Position numbers and translations under genes: made by a program. Positions 7,282-14,912 of a DNA stretch of 17,433 bases are shown here, piece after piece. This DNA is from Chitinophagaceae bacterium. GTDB taxonomy: Bacteria; Bacteroidota; Bacteroidia; Chitinophagales; Chitinophagaceae. How positions within the stretch are numbered: position 1 is the stretch's first letter; every line of letters starts with the position of its first letter. Under the pieces are notes generated by a model. It saw only the letters and a program-made list of their open reading frames with translations, made no database searches and was not told the origin of the DNA. Location: contig DOMR01000102.1 of assembly GCA_003509845.1 (NCBI GenBank), forward strand, positions 3,101-20,533, given 5' to 3'.

Positions 7282-8343
7282 TTAGTTAAAAAGATTGGTT
7301 AATTTTTTTTCTTCAAGCAGAATTATTTTCCCTTCCTTTATTTCAATTAATTTTTCCGATTTAAAGTCGCTTAAGGTTCTGATCAAACTTTCGGTAGCAG
7401 TTCCTGCGATATTTGCTAAATCCTCTCTTGAAATTGATATAGAAAAATTTCCTTCCTCCTCTTTATTGGCATACTTCTTTTTTAAAGTTAATAAAGCGTC
7501 AGCTACTCTTTTTCTTAAACTGTGATAGGCCAATGCAACTAGTTGTTGTTCTTTTTCAGCAATATTATTGGCTAGTAACTTGATTACTTTTAATGCAATT
7601 TCTTGGTGTTGCGTGATCAAGTGTTCAAATTCTTTTCTCGGAATAACACGTATGGTTGATTCCTCCATGGTTTCCGCAAATTCCTCATAAATGGAATTTT
7701 CGATAAGTGGGATGTGCCCAAAAAAATCACCTGCAGAAAGTAAGCCGATGATTAACTCCTTTCCGCCATCACTTGTTTTATAAATTTTTACTTTGCCTGT
7801 TTGGATATAATATAATTTATTCGGATGTTGTCCTTCAGAATAAATTACTTGCTTTTTTTTGTATTGAATAACATCATGGCTTTCTAATGCATCATACATT
7901 TCATCCTTATTTCCAAGGTCTGAAATAATTTGATACCAATTTTCAATACCCTTACCACCCTGTGCTTTTAGAATCTTTATTTTTTCTAATCGGGCCCTTA
8001 TTGCATTGATTAGCTCTGAATCAGAAAATGGTTTTGTTATATAATCGTCTGCACCCATTTCCATCCCTTTTCTTAAATCGGTTCGCTCGCTTTTAGCACT
8101 TAAAAATATAAATGGGATATGCTGAAGTTCTAGATTTTTACTGATAATTTGAAAAACACCATAGCCATCTAAAACCGGCATCATAATATCGCAAATAATT
8201 AAATCTGGTGGATTTGCCATGGCCATTTCAACCCCTACTTTACCATTTTCGGCAGTAAATACCTCGTAATTGGCAAGGCCTAAAATTTCAGCAGTATTAT
8301 CTCTAAGGGCCTCGTTATCCTCTATTAATAAAATTTTTTCCAT
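7282..8343 (-). CDS. Response regulator with receiver domain fused to a Crp/Fnr-type DNA-binding module
   Basis: The 353-residue protein begins with a complete receiver domain (about 1-120): acidic pocket E8/D9, phosphoacceptor D52, S82 and K104. A cyclic-nucleotide-binding-like fold follows at about 150-250 (VIYSEGQHPNKLYYIQTGKV), then a Crp-type winged helix (about 265-345). The recognition helix contains TESLIR, keeping the Glu (E318) and Arg (R322) that in Crp and Fnr read TGA/TCA half-sites. The GE...RS phosphate-binding signature of cAMP-binding Crp is absent, and the only cysteine is C51, so neither cAMP nor an Fnr-type iron-sulfur cluster is expected. Phosphorylation is therefore the likely input. 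The start lies 12 bases after the kinase stop, so the two form an operon. Confidence 0.93.
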   Translation of the reverse strand: MEKILLIEDNEALRDNTAEILGLANYEVFTAENGKVGVEMAMANPPDLIICDIMMPVLDGYGVFQIISKNLELQHIPFIFLSAKSERTDLRKGMEMGADDYITKPFSDSELINAIRARLEKIKILKAQGGKGIENWYQIISDLGNKDEMYDALESHDVIQYKKKQVIYSEGQHPNKLYYIQTGKVKIYKTSDGGKELIIGLLSAGDFFGHIPLIENSIYEEFAETMEESTIRVIPRKEFEHLITQHQEIALKVIKLLANNIAEKEQQLVALAYHSLRKRVADALLTLKKKYANKEEEGNFSISISREDLANIAGTATESLIRTLSDFKSEKLIEIKEGKIILLEEKKLTNLFN

Positions 8344-8355
8344 AGTTATTATTTT

Positions 8356-9639
8356 TTAATCAAATTCGGTTTTTATTAAACTGGGTAATACTATTTTAAA
8401 TGTACTCCCTTTTTCTAATTCGCTTTCATAAGAAATGGTGCCATTTAATATCTCAATATATCTACCCACAATATGAAGCCCTAATCCAGTTCCTTGAATA
8501 TTTGTTGCGTTGGTTGCTCTAAAAAATCTTTCAAATAAATGGATCTGATCTGCCATTGGGATTCCCATACCTTGGTCTGTAATCTTTATCGTTGTATTTT
8601 CATTGTCAACTTTACAAGTAATGGTAATGTTTGCATTTTCAGGTGAAAATTTGATCGCATTTGAAACTAGATTGATTAGTACATGTTTCAATAAAATGCT
8701 ATCTGTATAGGTGCATATATTACCAAAATGTTCGTATTTAATTTCTTGGCCAGGTTTAAGCAGCACATTCATTTCGTTCGTGATGCTATTTATGAATTCA
8801 CTTATATCAAATAATTCTGATTTTACTTCTACCTTCCCTTCTTCAATTTTACCTAAGGATAAAAATTCGTTCAATATATCAGTCAGGGTTTTAACCGATG
8901 ATTTAATACGGTCAATATGTTTGTCTCTTTTGGGTTGGTCCTCTGTTGTATTGTATTTTGCCAATAGTGAGATGGAAGATAAAACCGTACTTAGGGGTGT
9001 TCTAAATTCATGTGATGCCATGGATACAAACCTTGATTTCAAGTCGTTGACTTCTTTTTCTTTCTCTAAAGATTTTGTAAGGTGTTCTTTGGAGGCTTCT
9101 AGTTCAACTAATGTTTTTTGTAATTCAGTGGTTCTTTGTAAAACGGTATTTTCCAAATTGAAATTTAATTGCCTCATTTCTTCATTTACCTTTTCCATTT
9201 CTGCTTGTTGCAATAAAATCTTATTTTCATATTCATGTCTGCGGGTAATATCTACGATAAAAGCAATTGCATATTGTTGGTCCTCGGATTTAAAATGGCC
9301 TAAACTTATTTCTACTGGAAATTCTGATCCGTCTTTTTTTAATGCAGAAAGCGTCATGCCTATCCCCATTCCTCTGGACTTTGGATTTTCAATATAGCTA
9401 TTTCTATAACCCACATGCTTGTGGTGAAATCTTTGGGGTATGATCTTTTCTAGAATCAAGCCTTCCATACTTTCACCATCGTACCCAAATAAATTATTTG
9501 AAAAAGGATTCGCCATCACAATGACACCATGGGTATTGACTAAAATTATTCCCATGGATGCTGATTGAAACAAAGCATCAAACCTGATATCCTTTATAAT
9601 TGGTTTAACTACATTCCCATTGGGGGCTGAATCGAGCAT
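8356..9639 (-). CDS. Soluble PAS-domain sensor histidine kinase (FixL-like layout)
   Basis: The 427-residue protein has no membrane helix. A PAS domain spans about 20-135. A long coiled coil follows (about 138-205), then HisKA with phospho-acceptor H210 in SHEFRTPLS. The ATPase domain has N327 in the N box, DQGMGIP (355-361) and GTGLGL (383-388). Within PAS, H75 (HKHVGY) sits at the position of the heme-ligating His of FixL and EcDOS, and the distance to the KKDG turn is the same. However, the FixL distal Arg position is Met95, and many non-heme PAS domains also carry this His. The kinase is probably the partner of the downstream receiver-Crp regulator. The ATG at 9639 gives a complete PAS domain. 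Confidence 0.92.
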   Translation of the reverse strand: MLDSAPNGNVVKPIIKDIRFDALFQSASMGIILVNTHGVIVMANPFSNNLFGYDGESMEGLILEKIIPQRFHHKHVGYRNSYIENPKSRGMGIGMTLSALKKDGSEFPVEISLGHFKSEDQQYAIAFIVDITRRHEYENKILLQQAEMEKVNEEMRQLNFNLENTVLQRTTELQKTLVELEASKEHLTKSLEKEKEVNDLKSRFVSMASHEFRTPLSTVLSSISLLAKYNTTEDQPKRDKHIDRIKSSVKTLTDILNEFLSLGKIEEGKVEVKSELFDISEFINSITNEMNVLLKPGQEIKYEHFGNICTYTDSILLKHVLINLVSNAIKFSPENANITITCKVDNENTTIKITDQGMGIPMADQIHLFERFFRATNATNIQGTGLGLHIVGRYIEILNGTISYESELEKGSTFKIVLPSLIKTEFD

Positions 9640-9680
9640 TTTTTGAAGTCGTTTGGATGCTCTTAAAGTTACAAAAAATA

Positions 9681-9696
9681 ACTGATATTTATCAGT
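9681..9696 (-). promoter_or_regulatory. Perfect palindrome ACTGAT-N4-ATCAGT, candidate Crp/Fnr-family operator upstream of the kinase-regulator operon
   Basis: ACTGAT-ATTT-ATCAGT is a perfect 6+6 base inverted repeat with the TGAT-N4-ATCA core of Crp/Fnr-family sites. It lies 42 bases upstream of the kinase start codon, in the 118-base gap after the M28 peptidase gene. A loose -7-like TATTTTTTG sequence (9672-9680, - strand) lies next to it. If that is the promoter, the site overlaps the promoter and would suit negative autoregulation. The stem is AT-rich with no T-run, so a terminator is unlikely. A second weak inverted repeat, AATTGG/CCAATT, lies at 9702-9721. Confidence 0.5.
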
Positions 9697-9757
9697 AAAT
9701 CAATTGGTTTATTTTCCAATTAATTCATATCTAAATGCAACTTGAAAATCAATGAAT

Positions 9758-11227
9758 TTAGTCCTTCCAACGCCAATCACCCGCAATTTGTAATGCCTCT
9801 TTTAAACCCTTATCAATTAGGAATTGTTTTGTTTCTTGATCCGTCAAATGTTTTGACTTTATTTCATAAGCATCCGCCACCCCATATAAAAGCATAGTAC
9901 CATAACGGACCGTATTTTTCATTCCTTTTTCATCCACTAAGTTAAATCCATCACAGTCAGCATGGTAGCATGGCCCTGCGCCATTGGGTAATCCGCCGCC
10001 TGAACCTCCACCAGTTGGAATACCCTGTAACATAAATGGTTGGTGATCGCTGTGCAATCCTGCGCCAACGGATAAGGAATTTTTGAAACCGGTATCAATT
10101 TTATTGGCAATAGCACCAATACTTTGGAACAATGTTCTGCTGTCTTCCGAACTGGTTGAGAAACCTTTTGGATCATTGGTCATGTCATAATTGAACATGT
10201 ACCTAATTTGATCAATGCTTTTGTCATTTTTTGCTGCAGTCACATATGCTTTTGAACCTAGTAATCCTTCTTCTTCCCCCATAAAAAGTGCAAATTCCAC
10301 TGTACGTGCAGGATTTAATTTTAATGCTTGAAATGTTCTTGCCATATCTAATACTGAAAATGAACCTATGCCATTATCAATGGCGCCTGTGGCTAAATCC
10401 CAACTATCTAAATGTCCGCCCACCACTACTTTTTCATTGGGTAGGATCGCTCCTGGAATTGTCGCAATAATATTTCTTGCTTTAATTAAACCGGAAAAGT
10501 TAGTCATTTCAATATGGCTAAAAAGTTTTTCAGTTTTAAGTTTTTCTTTTAAAATCATACCATCTTCCTTACCTACGCAAACTGCGGGTATCGGAATTAA
10601 TTTTCCAGTTACGGAAGCGGTGCCTGTTAATAAGATGCCATTGGCTGAGGTATTTATAACAATAATTCCCTTAGCGCCATATTTGGTGGCAATTGCAGTT
10701 TTTTCAGAACGATGCAAGTTGGGTGTGCCTGGTTTTGATCCTGGAAGTACACCCAAGTATACCAATGCGAATTTTCCGACAACCTTATTTGGATTATTCA
10801 AATAATCTTCCTCCAATCCATTACCCATATCAACCACTTCAAGTGTTTCATTTACTTTAATGGGGGAGTAGGCAAGTGAAACAGATTTAATAGGTTTTAA
10901 TTTATCTATGGCTGAACCTATGGTTACTTTAATAGTACCACGGCTCCAACTTTCCACTTCAAATGGTTGGTATTTCAAGTTTTTAAACCCATAGGATTTA
11001 AGCAGGTTGTATGCAAATTCTTCTGCTTTTTGTCCGTTGGCGGATCCTGTTAATCTGTGACCAATAGTTTCAGTCGCAGTTTTTAATGATGGGTAGGCAT
11101 TCGAGTTTGAGACTACTTCGGTATTAATATTATTGAAAATGGTTGTCCATTCCGGTTTTGTTTGGCCAAAAAGTAAGTTGCTGGTTAAAATAGAGAATAG
11201 ACTAAGTGATAGCGCTTTGTTTTTCAT
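9758..11227 (-). CDS. Secreted M28-family zinc metallopeptidase, carboxypeptidase Q-like
   Basis: The 489-residue protein has a signal peptide (about 1-22, ending LLFGQ). A PA (protease-associated) insert occupies about 125-245. The M28 catalytic domain has metal-site residues H272 (GGHLDSWD), D284 (AIDNGIG), E318/E319 (MGEEEGLLGS), D348 (NYDMTNDP) and H422 (CYHADCDG). This layout and the HxD-to-D spacing match plasma glutamate carboxypeptidase/carboxypeptidase Q, which removes amino acids from small peptides outside the cytoplasm. The exact substrate cannot be read from sequence. It is a monocistronic gene on the - strand, divergent from the SPFH gene. A signal peptide without lipobox Cys suggests periplasmic or secreted location. 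Confidence 0.9.
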   Translation of the reverse strand: MKNKALSLSLFSILTSNLLFGQTKPEWTTIFNNINTEVVSNSNAYPSLKTATETIGHRLTGSANGQKAEEFAYNLLKSYGFKNLKYQPFEVESWSRGTIKVTIGSAIDKLKPIKSVSLAYSPIKVNETLEVVDMGNGLEEDYLNNPNKVVGKFALVYLGVLPGSKPGTPNLHRSEKTAIATKYGAKGIIVINTSANGILLTGTASVTGKLIPIPAVCVGKEDGMILKEKLKTEKLFSHIEMTNFSGLIKARNIIATIPGAILPNEKVVVGGHLDSWDLATGAIDNGIGSFSVLDMARTFQALKLNPARTVEFALFMGEEEGLLGSKAYVTAAKNDKSIDQIRYMFNYDMTNDPKGFSTSSEDSRTLFQSIGAIANKIDTGFKNSLSVGAGLHSDHQPFMLQGIPTGGGSGGGLPNGAGPCYHADCDGFNLVDEKGMKNTVRYGTMLLYGVADAYEIKSKHLTDQETKQFLIDKGLKEALQIAGDWRWKD

Positions 11228-11357
11228 ATAGGGTCGATTTGTCTCACGAATTTATTCAAAATTTATGACAAAAAGCTAGGCAATATTTTACGGTATAATA
11301 AATAGGATTGAGCGAATTTTAATGCGTATATTTAGGTAATAATTAAATATAAAATTT

Positions 11358-12269
11358 ATGTTTTTAATCATTCTAGGAATACTTATATTTTTTGCTGCAG
11401 GTGCTGTGAAAAATTTGAATTTACCCATCTCTGGACATAGTGGAACCGTTCGTTCGGTAGGAATTGTAATAATTGTCATTGGTGCATTATCATCTAGTGT
11501 GAAACAAATTGATGCTGGTGAAATTGGTGTACAATCACTCTTTGGAAAAGTACAGGATGAAATATTAACAAGTGGTTTAACCATGGTGAATCCTTTGGTT
11601 TCCATCAATACAATTGATGTTCGTACACAAAATTATACGATGAGTGGTGTTCATAGTGAAGGGGATTTGTCGGGAGATGATGCGATACGTGTATTAACTG
11701 CAGATGGCTTGGAAGTGGTGATTGATTTGACAGTTTTATACCGTGTGCAATCGGCACAAGCACCCAATATTGTTAGGCAAATAGGGTATGATTTTAAAAA
11801 TGTAATTGTACGACCTGTTACTAGAACAAAGATGAGAGATAACGCAGTATATTATACAGCGGTAGATTTATACTCAACAAAAAGAGATGAATTTCAATCT
11901 AGAATATTTAAAACCATTGAAGCTAATTTAAAAGAAAGAGGTTTTGTGCTTGAGCAATTATTGGTACGTAATATTACTTTGCCAGCAACCGTAAAAGCTT
12001 CTATTGAAGAAAAAATTAAGGCTGAACAAGATGCGCAAAAAATGCAGTTTGTATTACAGAAAGAAAAACAAGAAGCAGAGCGTAAAAGAGTGGAGGCGCA
12101 AGGTATTGCTGATTATCAAAGAATCATCAGCTCTGGATTAGGCGATAAGCAATTACAATATGAGCAAATTCAGGCAATGAAGGGATTGATGACTTCACCC
12201 AATGCTAAGGTTATTATAATGGGTGGGTCTGGAAAAACGCCAATCATATTGGACGGCAAAGGGAATTAA
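11358..12269 (+). CDS. Prohibitin/SPFH (PHB) domain membrane protein
   Basis: The 303-residue protein has two N-terminal hydrophobic segments (about 1-16 and 33-50). An SPFH/prohibitin domain follows (about 52-215), with typical segments such as AGEIGVQSLFGKV and LTADGLEVVIDLTVLYRV. Next comes a charged alpha-helical coiled coil (about 213-265, rich in Glu, Lys and Gln) and a Gly-rich tail. Family members oligomerise into membrane-anchored rings that organise membrane microdomains or modulate proteases such as FtsH. No protease or NfeD gene is adjacent, so the partner is unknown. A -7-like TATATTTA (11327-11334) lies about 25 bases before the start, and a strong terminator follows the gene, so it is probably transcribed alone. 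Confidence 0.9.
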   Translation: MFLIILGILIFFAAGAVKNLNLPISGHSGTVRSVGIVIIVIGALSSSVKQIDAGEIGVQSLFGKVQDEILTSGLTMVNPLVSINTIDVRTQNYTMSGVHSEGDLSGDDAIRVLTADGLEVVIDLTVLYRVQSAQAPNIVRQIGYDFKNVIVRPVTRTKMRDNAVYYTAVDLYSTKRDEFQSRIFKTIEANLKERGFVLEQLLVRNITLPATVKASIEEKIKAEQDAQKMQFVLQKEKQEAERKRVEAQGIADYQRIISSGLGDKQLQYEQIQAMKGLMTSPNAKVIIMGGSGKTPIILDGKGN

Positions 12270-12315
12270 TTAGGAAATAATTTCTAGCTGACAATTATAA
12301 TATGCTTTAACTATT

Positions 12316-12351
12316 AAAAACTTCTGTTATATCTTTAACAGAAGTTTTTTT
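12316..12351 (+). terminator. Rho-independent terminator after the SPFH gene
   Basis: A 14-base perfect inverted repeat (arms 12316-12329 and 12336-12349, core ACTTCTGTTA) encloses a six-base loop. It ends in a run of seven T (12345-12351). The left arm starts with five A, so the structure could also terminate - strand transcripts. It separates the SPFH gene from the EamA transporter gene. Confidence 0.85.
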
Positions 12352-12382
12352 ATGTCTAATTTTAGAAGTTAAGATTTTATTT

Positions 12383-13273
12383 ATGGTGTCTGAAAAACTA
12401 AAAGCAATATTGGCTGTATTACTGGGGAATTTTTTCTTTGCAACCAGTATAGTTGCTGTTAAACATATTAGCCCGTCACTCATTACGCCAATCGCATTAA
12501 CTTCAATTCGAGTAGGCGGCACAGCAATACTTTTTTGGCTATTTTTTGGATTGAAAGCGGGAACAAATCAATTTCAGAAAGCTGATTTTTATATTATTTT
12601 GATTTGCGCTTTAACAGGAATTGCCATGAATCAAAATTTTTCAATTAAGGGCATGTCTTTGACTAGCCCCATTCACGCATCCTTACTGGTATTAACAACG
12701 CCTATCGTAATTACCCTGCTGGCTATATTTTTTTTAAAAGAGAGATTAAATAGTTTGAAAATCCTTGGACTTTTACTCGGAATTTTCGGGGGTATTTTAT
12801 TGGTTTTTTCAAGAGATGTATCGGTCGTCAATAAATCAGGTCAAGCACTTGGCGACATGTTTGTTGTCTTTGGCGCTATTAGCTATGCGACTTATGTAGT
12901 TATGATGAAATCAATCGCACATAAATACTCAAATACAGCTATATTAAAATGGGTGTTTTTGATTGGAAGTTTGATTAGTATTCCAATTGGATGGCATGAT
13001 TTACGATTAGTACAATGGGCTTCATTTGATGCATTAAGTTGGTTTTGTCTATTCTATATTGTGGTAGGCGCTACTTTTTTTGCTTATCAATTGGTGAATT
13101 TTGGTATTTATAAATTAGGCGCCAGTGTAGCGGGATCATTTATCTATTCGCAACCATTTTTTGCAACCATTGCTGCCATCATATTGTTAAATGAAACCAT
13201 TACTTTAACAAAGTTTTTATCTGCTGGACTTATCATGACGGGGGTATTTTTAGCCAATTATAAGACCAAGTGA
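12383..13273 (+). CDS. EamA/DMT-superfamily transporter (RhaT/YdcZ-like), substrate unknown
   Basis: The 296-residue protein consists of ten hydrophobic helices arranged as two EamA repeats (about 8-145 and 155-292). The first repeat contains the N-terminal GNFFFATSIVAVKHI helix and a RVGGTAILFW segment. The second ends with the typical FFATIAAIILLNETIT helix and a following glycine-rich helix. EamA proteins export or import small metabolites such as amino acids and nucleobases; nothing here identifies the substrate. It follows the SPFH terminator, with a -7-like TAATTTTA at 12357-12364, so it likely has its own promoter. No regulatory gene or biosynthetic partner is adjacent. Confidence 0.88.
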   Translation: MVSEKLKAILAVLLGNFFFATSIVAVKHISPSLITPIALTSIRVGGTAILFWLFFGLKAGTNQFQKADFYIILICALTGIAMNQNFSIKGMSLTSPIHASLLVLTTPIVITLLAIFFLKERLNSLKILGLLLGIFGGILLVFSRDVSVVNKSGQALGDMFVVFGAISYATYVVMMKSIAHKYSNTAILKWVFLIGSLISIPIGWHDLRLVQWASFDALSWFCLFYIVVGATFFAYQLVNFGIYKLGASVAGSFIYSQPFFATIAAIILLNETITLTKFLSAGLIMTGVFLANYKTK

Positions 13274-13343
13274 AGTAGTTAAAATTTTACCATATGCAAT
13301 TAGACATCTTTTTTATTGTAATTTTATTGTATAAGAGTTTTAA

Positions 13344-14885
13344 ATGAAAAAATTAATAGTACTATTTTGTTTTGTAATTTTTATCACCGCATTATTCGCG
13401 ATTCCCTTTTTAACACCCATCAAGCCAGTTGTTTTAAAAACCCCATCCACTAACTTAAACCAAGATAAAGAAAGTGGGGCTGCTTTAGCTAAATTGTATT
13501 GTGCGAGTTGTCATTTATTTCCATCACCTAGTCTATTAGACCAAACGACATGGAAGAATAAAGTATTACCAAATATGGCCTGGAGATTAGGCATTAGCGC
13601 AGGTTATGCTAGTCCTTATAATGACATGGATTCAAGTGAAGTGAGATTAGTAAAAGTTGCAAATATTTATCCAAATAACCCAATAATCTCAATTACACAG
13701 TGGAATAAAATATTTAATTATTATATTTCAAATGCGCCAAAAACTCCAAAATCTATAGATTTTTTGCCACTTATTGAAAAAAGGACATCACAATTTATAG
13801 TCCAGCCTATATTTATTGAAGAAAAAGAATTGCCTAAAACCACCATGATTAAATTTGACTCAAGTCACTCACTACTTTATATAGGAGATGCTAGGGGAGA
13901 ATTATACGCATTAAATAGTCGATTAAAATTAGATCACAAATGGATTTTCCCTTCTGCGCCTGTTGATATAAATTTTCAAACTTCAAATCCTGAAGTTCTA
14001 TGTATTGGTAGTGTTGCTCCAACTGAAAAAAAGGAAGGCGTTTTATTTACTTTAGACTCAAGCATAAAATTATCAAAATTAGCTAGACCTGTAGCTATGG
14101 AATATGCTGATTTGAATGCAGATGGGAAATTAGATTTAATCATATGTGAATTTGGTAATCATACAGGAAAATTAGCATGGTATGATGGAGGCGACCGCGT
14201 TAAAGAAAATGTCTTACTTACAAGACCAGGAGCAAGAAAGTTAGAGATTGTGGATCTTAATAAAGATGGGAATCTTGATTTAATTGTATTGATGGCGCAG
14301 TCGCAAGAGGGGATTTATTATTTTGAGAATTTAGGTAAAAATAAATTTAAAGAATCTGTTTTAATCAACTTCCCGCCAGTTTATGGTTTAAGTTATTTTG
14401 AATTAGTAGATTTTAATAAAGACGGTCATTTGGATATTCTTTTAACCAATGGGGATAATTGGGATTTATCAAGAGTTAAGAAAAACTTTCATGGAATAAG
14501 AATTTTCATGAATAATGGGAGTAATCAATTTGCACAAACTTTCTTTTTCCCCCTTTATGGCACAAGTAAAGCGTTGGCTAGAGACTTTGATGGGGATGGC
14601 GATTTAGACATTGCAGCAATATCATTTTATGATGATTTGGATCATCCAGAACAAGGTTTTGTATACTTGAAAAATAATGGCAATTACTTTTTTGATGCTT
14701 CTACTATTCCCGCAGCTGCTAACGGGAAATGGCTTACAATGGAAGCATTAGACATTGATAATGATGGCGATTCTGATATTGTTTTAGGTTCATTTATTTA
14801 TTCAATTGCAGAAATGATAGGGTTGATCAATAAGGGGGTGGAGCATTTCCCTCAATTATTATTATTAACCAATATCAAAAAGTAG
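13344..14885 (+). CDS. Exported protein with c-type heme motif and FG-GAP/VCBS repeats
   Basis: The 513-residue protein starts with a signal or anchor helix (about 3-25). At 53-57 it has CASCH, a c-type heme-attachment motif, within a short cytochrome-c-like region. A Met in LPNMAW shortly after is a possible axial ligand. The rest is a beta-propeller-like array with repeated calcium-binding DxDxDG loops: DLNADGKLD, DLNKDGNLD, DFNKDGHLD, DFDGDGDLD and DIDNDGDSD. Such repeats form integrin-like propellers and usually work outside the cytoplasm. The role is unknown: electron transfer, binding or substrate recognition are all possible. The following hydrolase gene begins within about 30 bases of its stop, so they may share a transcript. 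Confidence 0.85.
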   Translation: MKKLIVLFCFVIFITALFAIPFLTPIKPVVLKTPSTNLNQDKESGAALAKLYCASCHLFPSPSLLDQTTWKNKVLPNMAWRLGISAGYASPYNDMDSSEVRLVKVANIYPNNPIISITQWNKIFNYYISNAPKTPKSIDFLPLIEKRTSQFIVQPIFIEEKELPKTTMIKFDSSHSLLYIGDARGELYALNSRLKLDHKWIFPSAPVDINFQTSNPEVLCIGSVAPTEKKEGVLFTLDSSIKLSKLARPVAMEYADLNADGKLDLIICEFGNHTGKLAWYDGGDRVKENVLLTRPGARKLEIVDLNKDGNLDLIVLMAQSQEGIYYFENLGKNKFKESVLINFPPVYGLSYFELVDFNKDGHLDILLTNGDNWDLSRVKKNFHGIRIFMNNGSNQFAQTFFFPLYGTSKALARDFDGDGDLDIAAISFYDDLDHPEQGFVYLKNNGNYFFDASTIPAAANGKWLTMEALDIDNDGDSDIVLGSFIYSIAEMIGLINKGVEHFPQLLLLTNIKK

Positions 14886-14912
14886 TTGTGTATCATTTTG
14901 ATGTATTTTTTT

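Noticed and set aside
7282..8343. Reading the regulator as a true Fnr (oxygen-sensing iron-sulfur) or Crp (cAMP) protein
   Set aside because: Only one cysteine is present, inside the receiver domain, and the cAMP phosphate-binding signature is not conserved.
8711..9397. A 228-codon open frame on the + strand opposite the kinase gene
   Set aside because: The translated product is Ser- and Phe-rich with no domain, while the opposite strand encodes a complete histidine kinase. It is an antisense artefact of the real gene.
9702..9721. AATTGG/CCAATT inverted repeat as a terminator for the M28 peptidase gene
   Set aside because: The stem is only six AT-rich base pairs and no T-run follows on the - strand.
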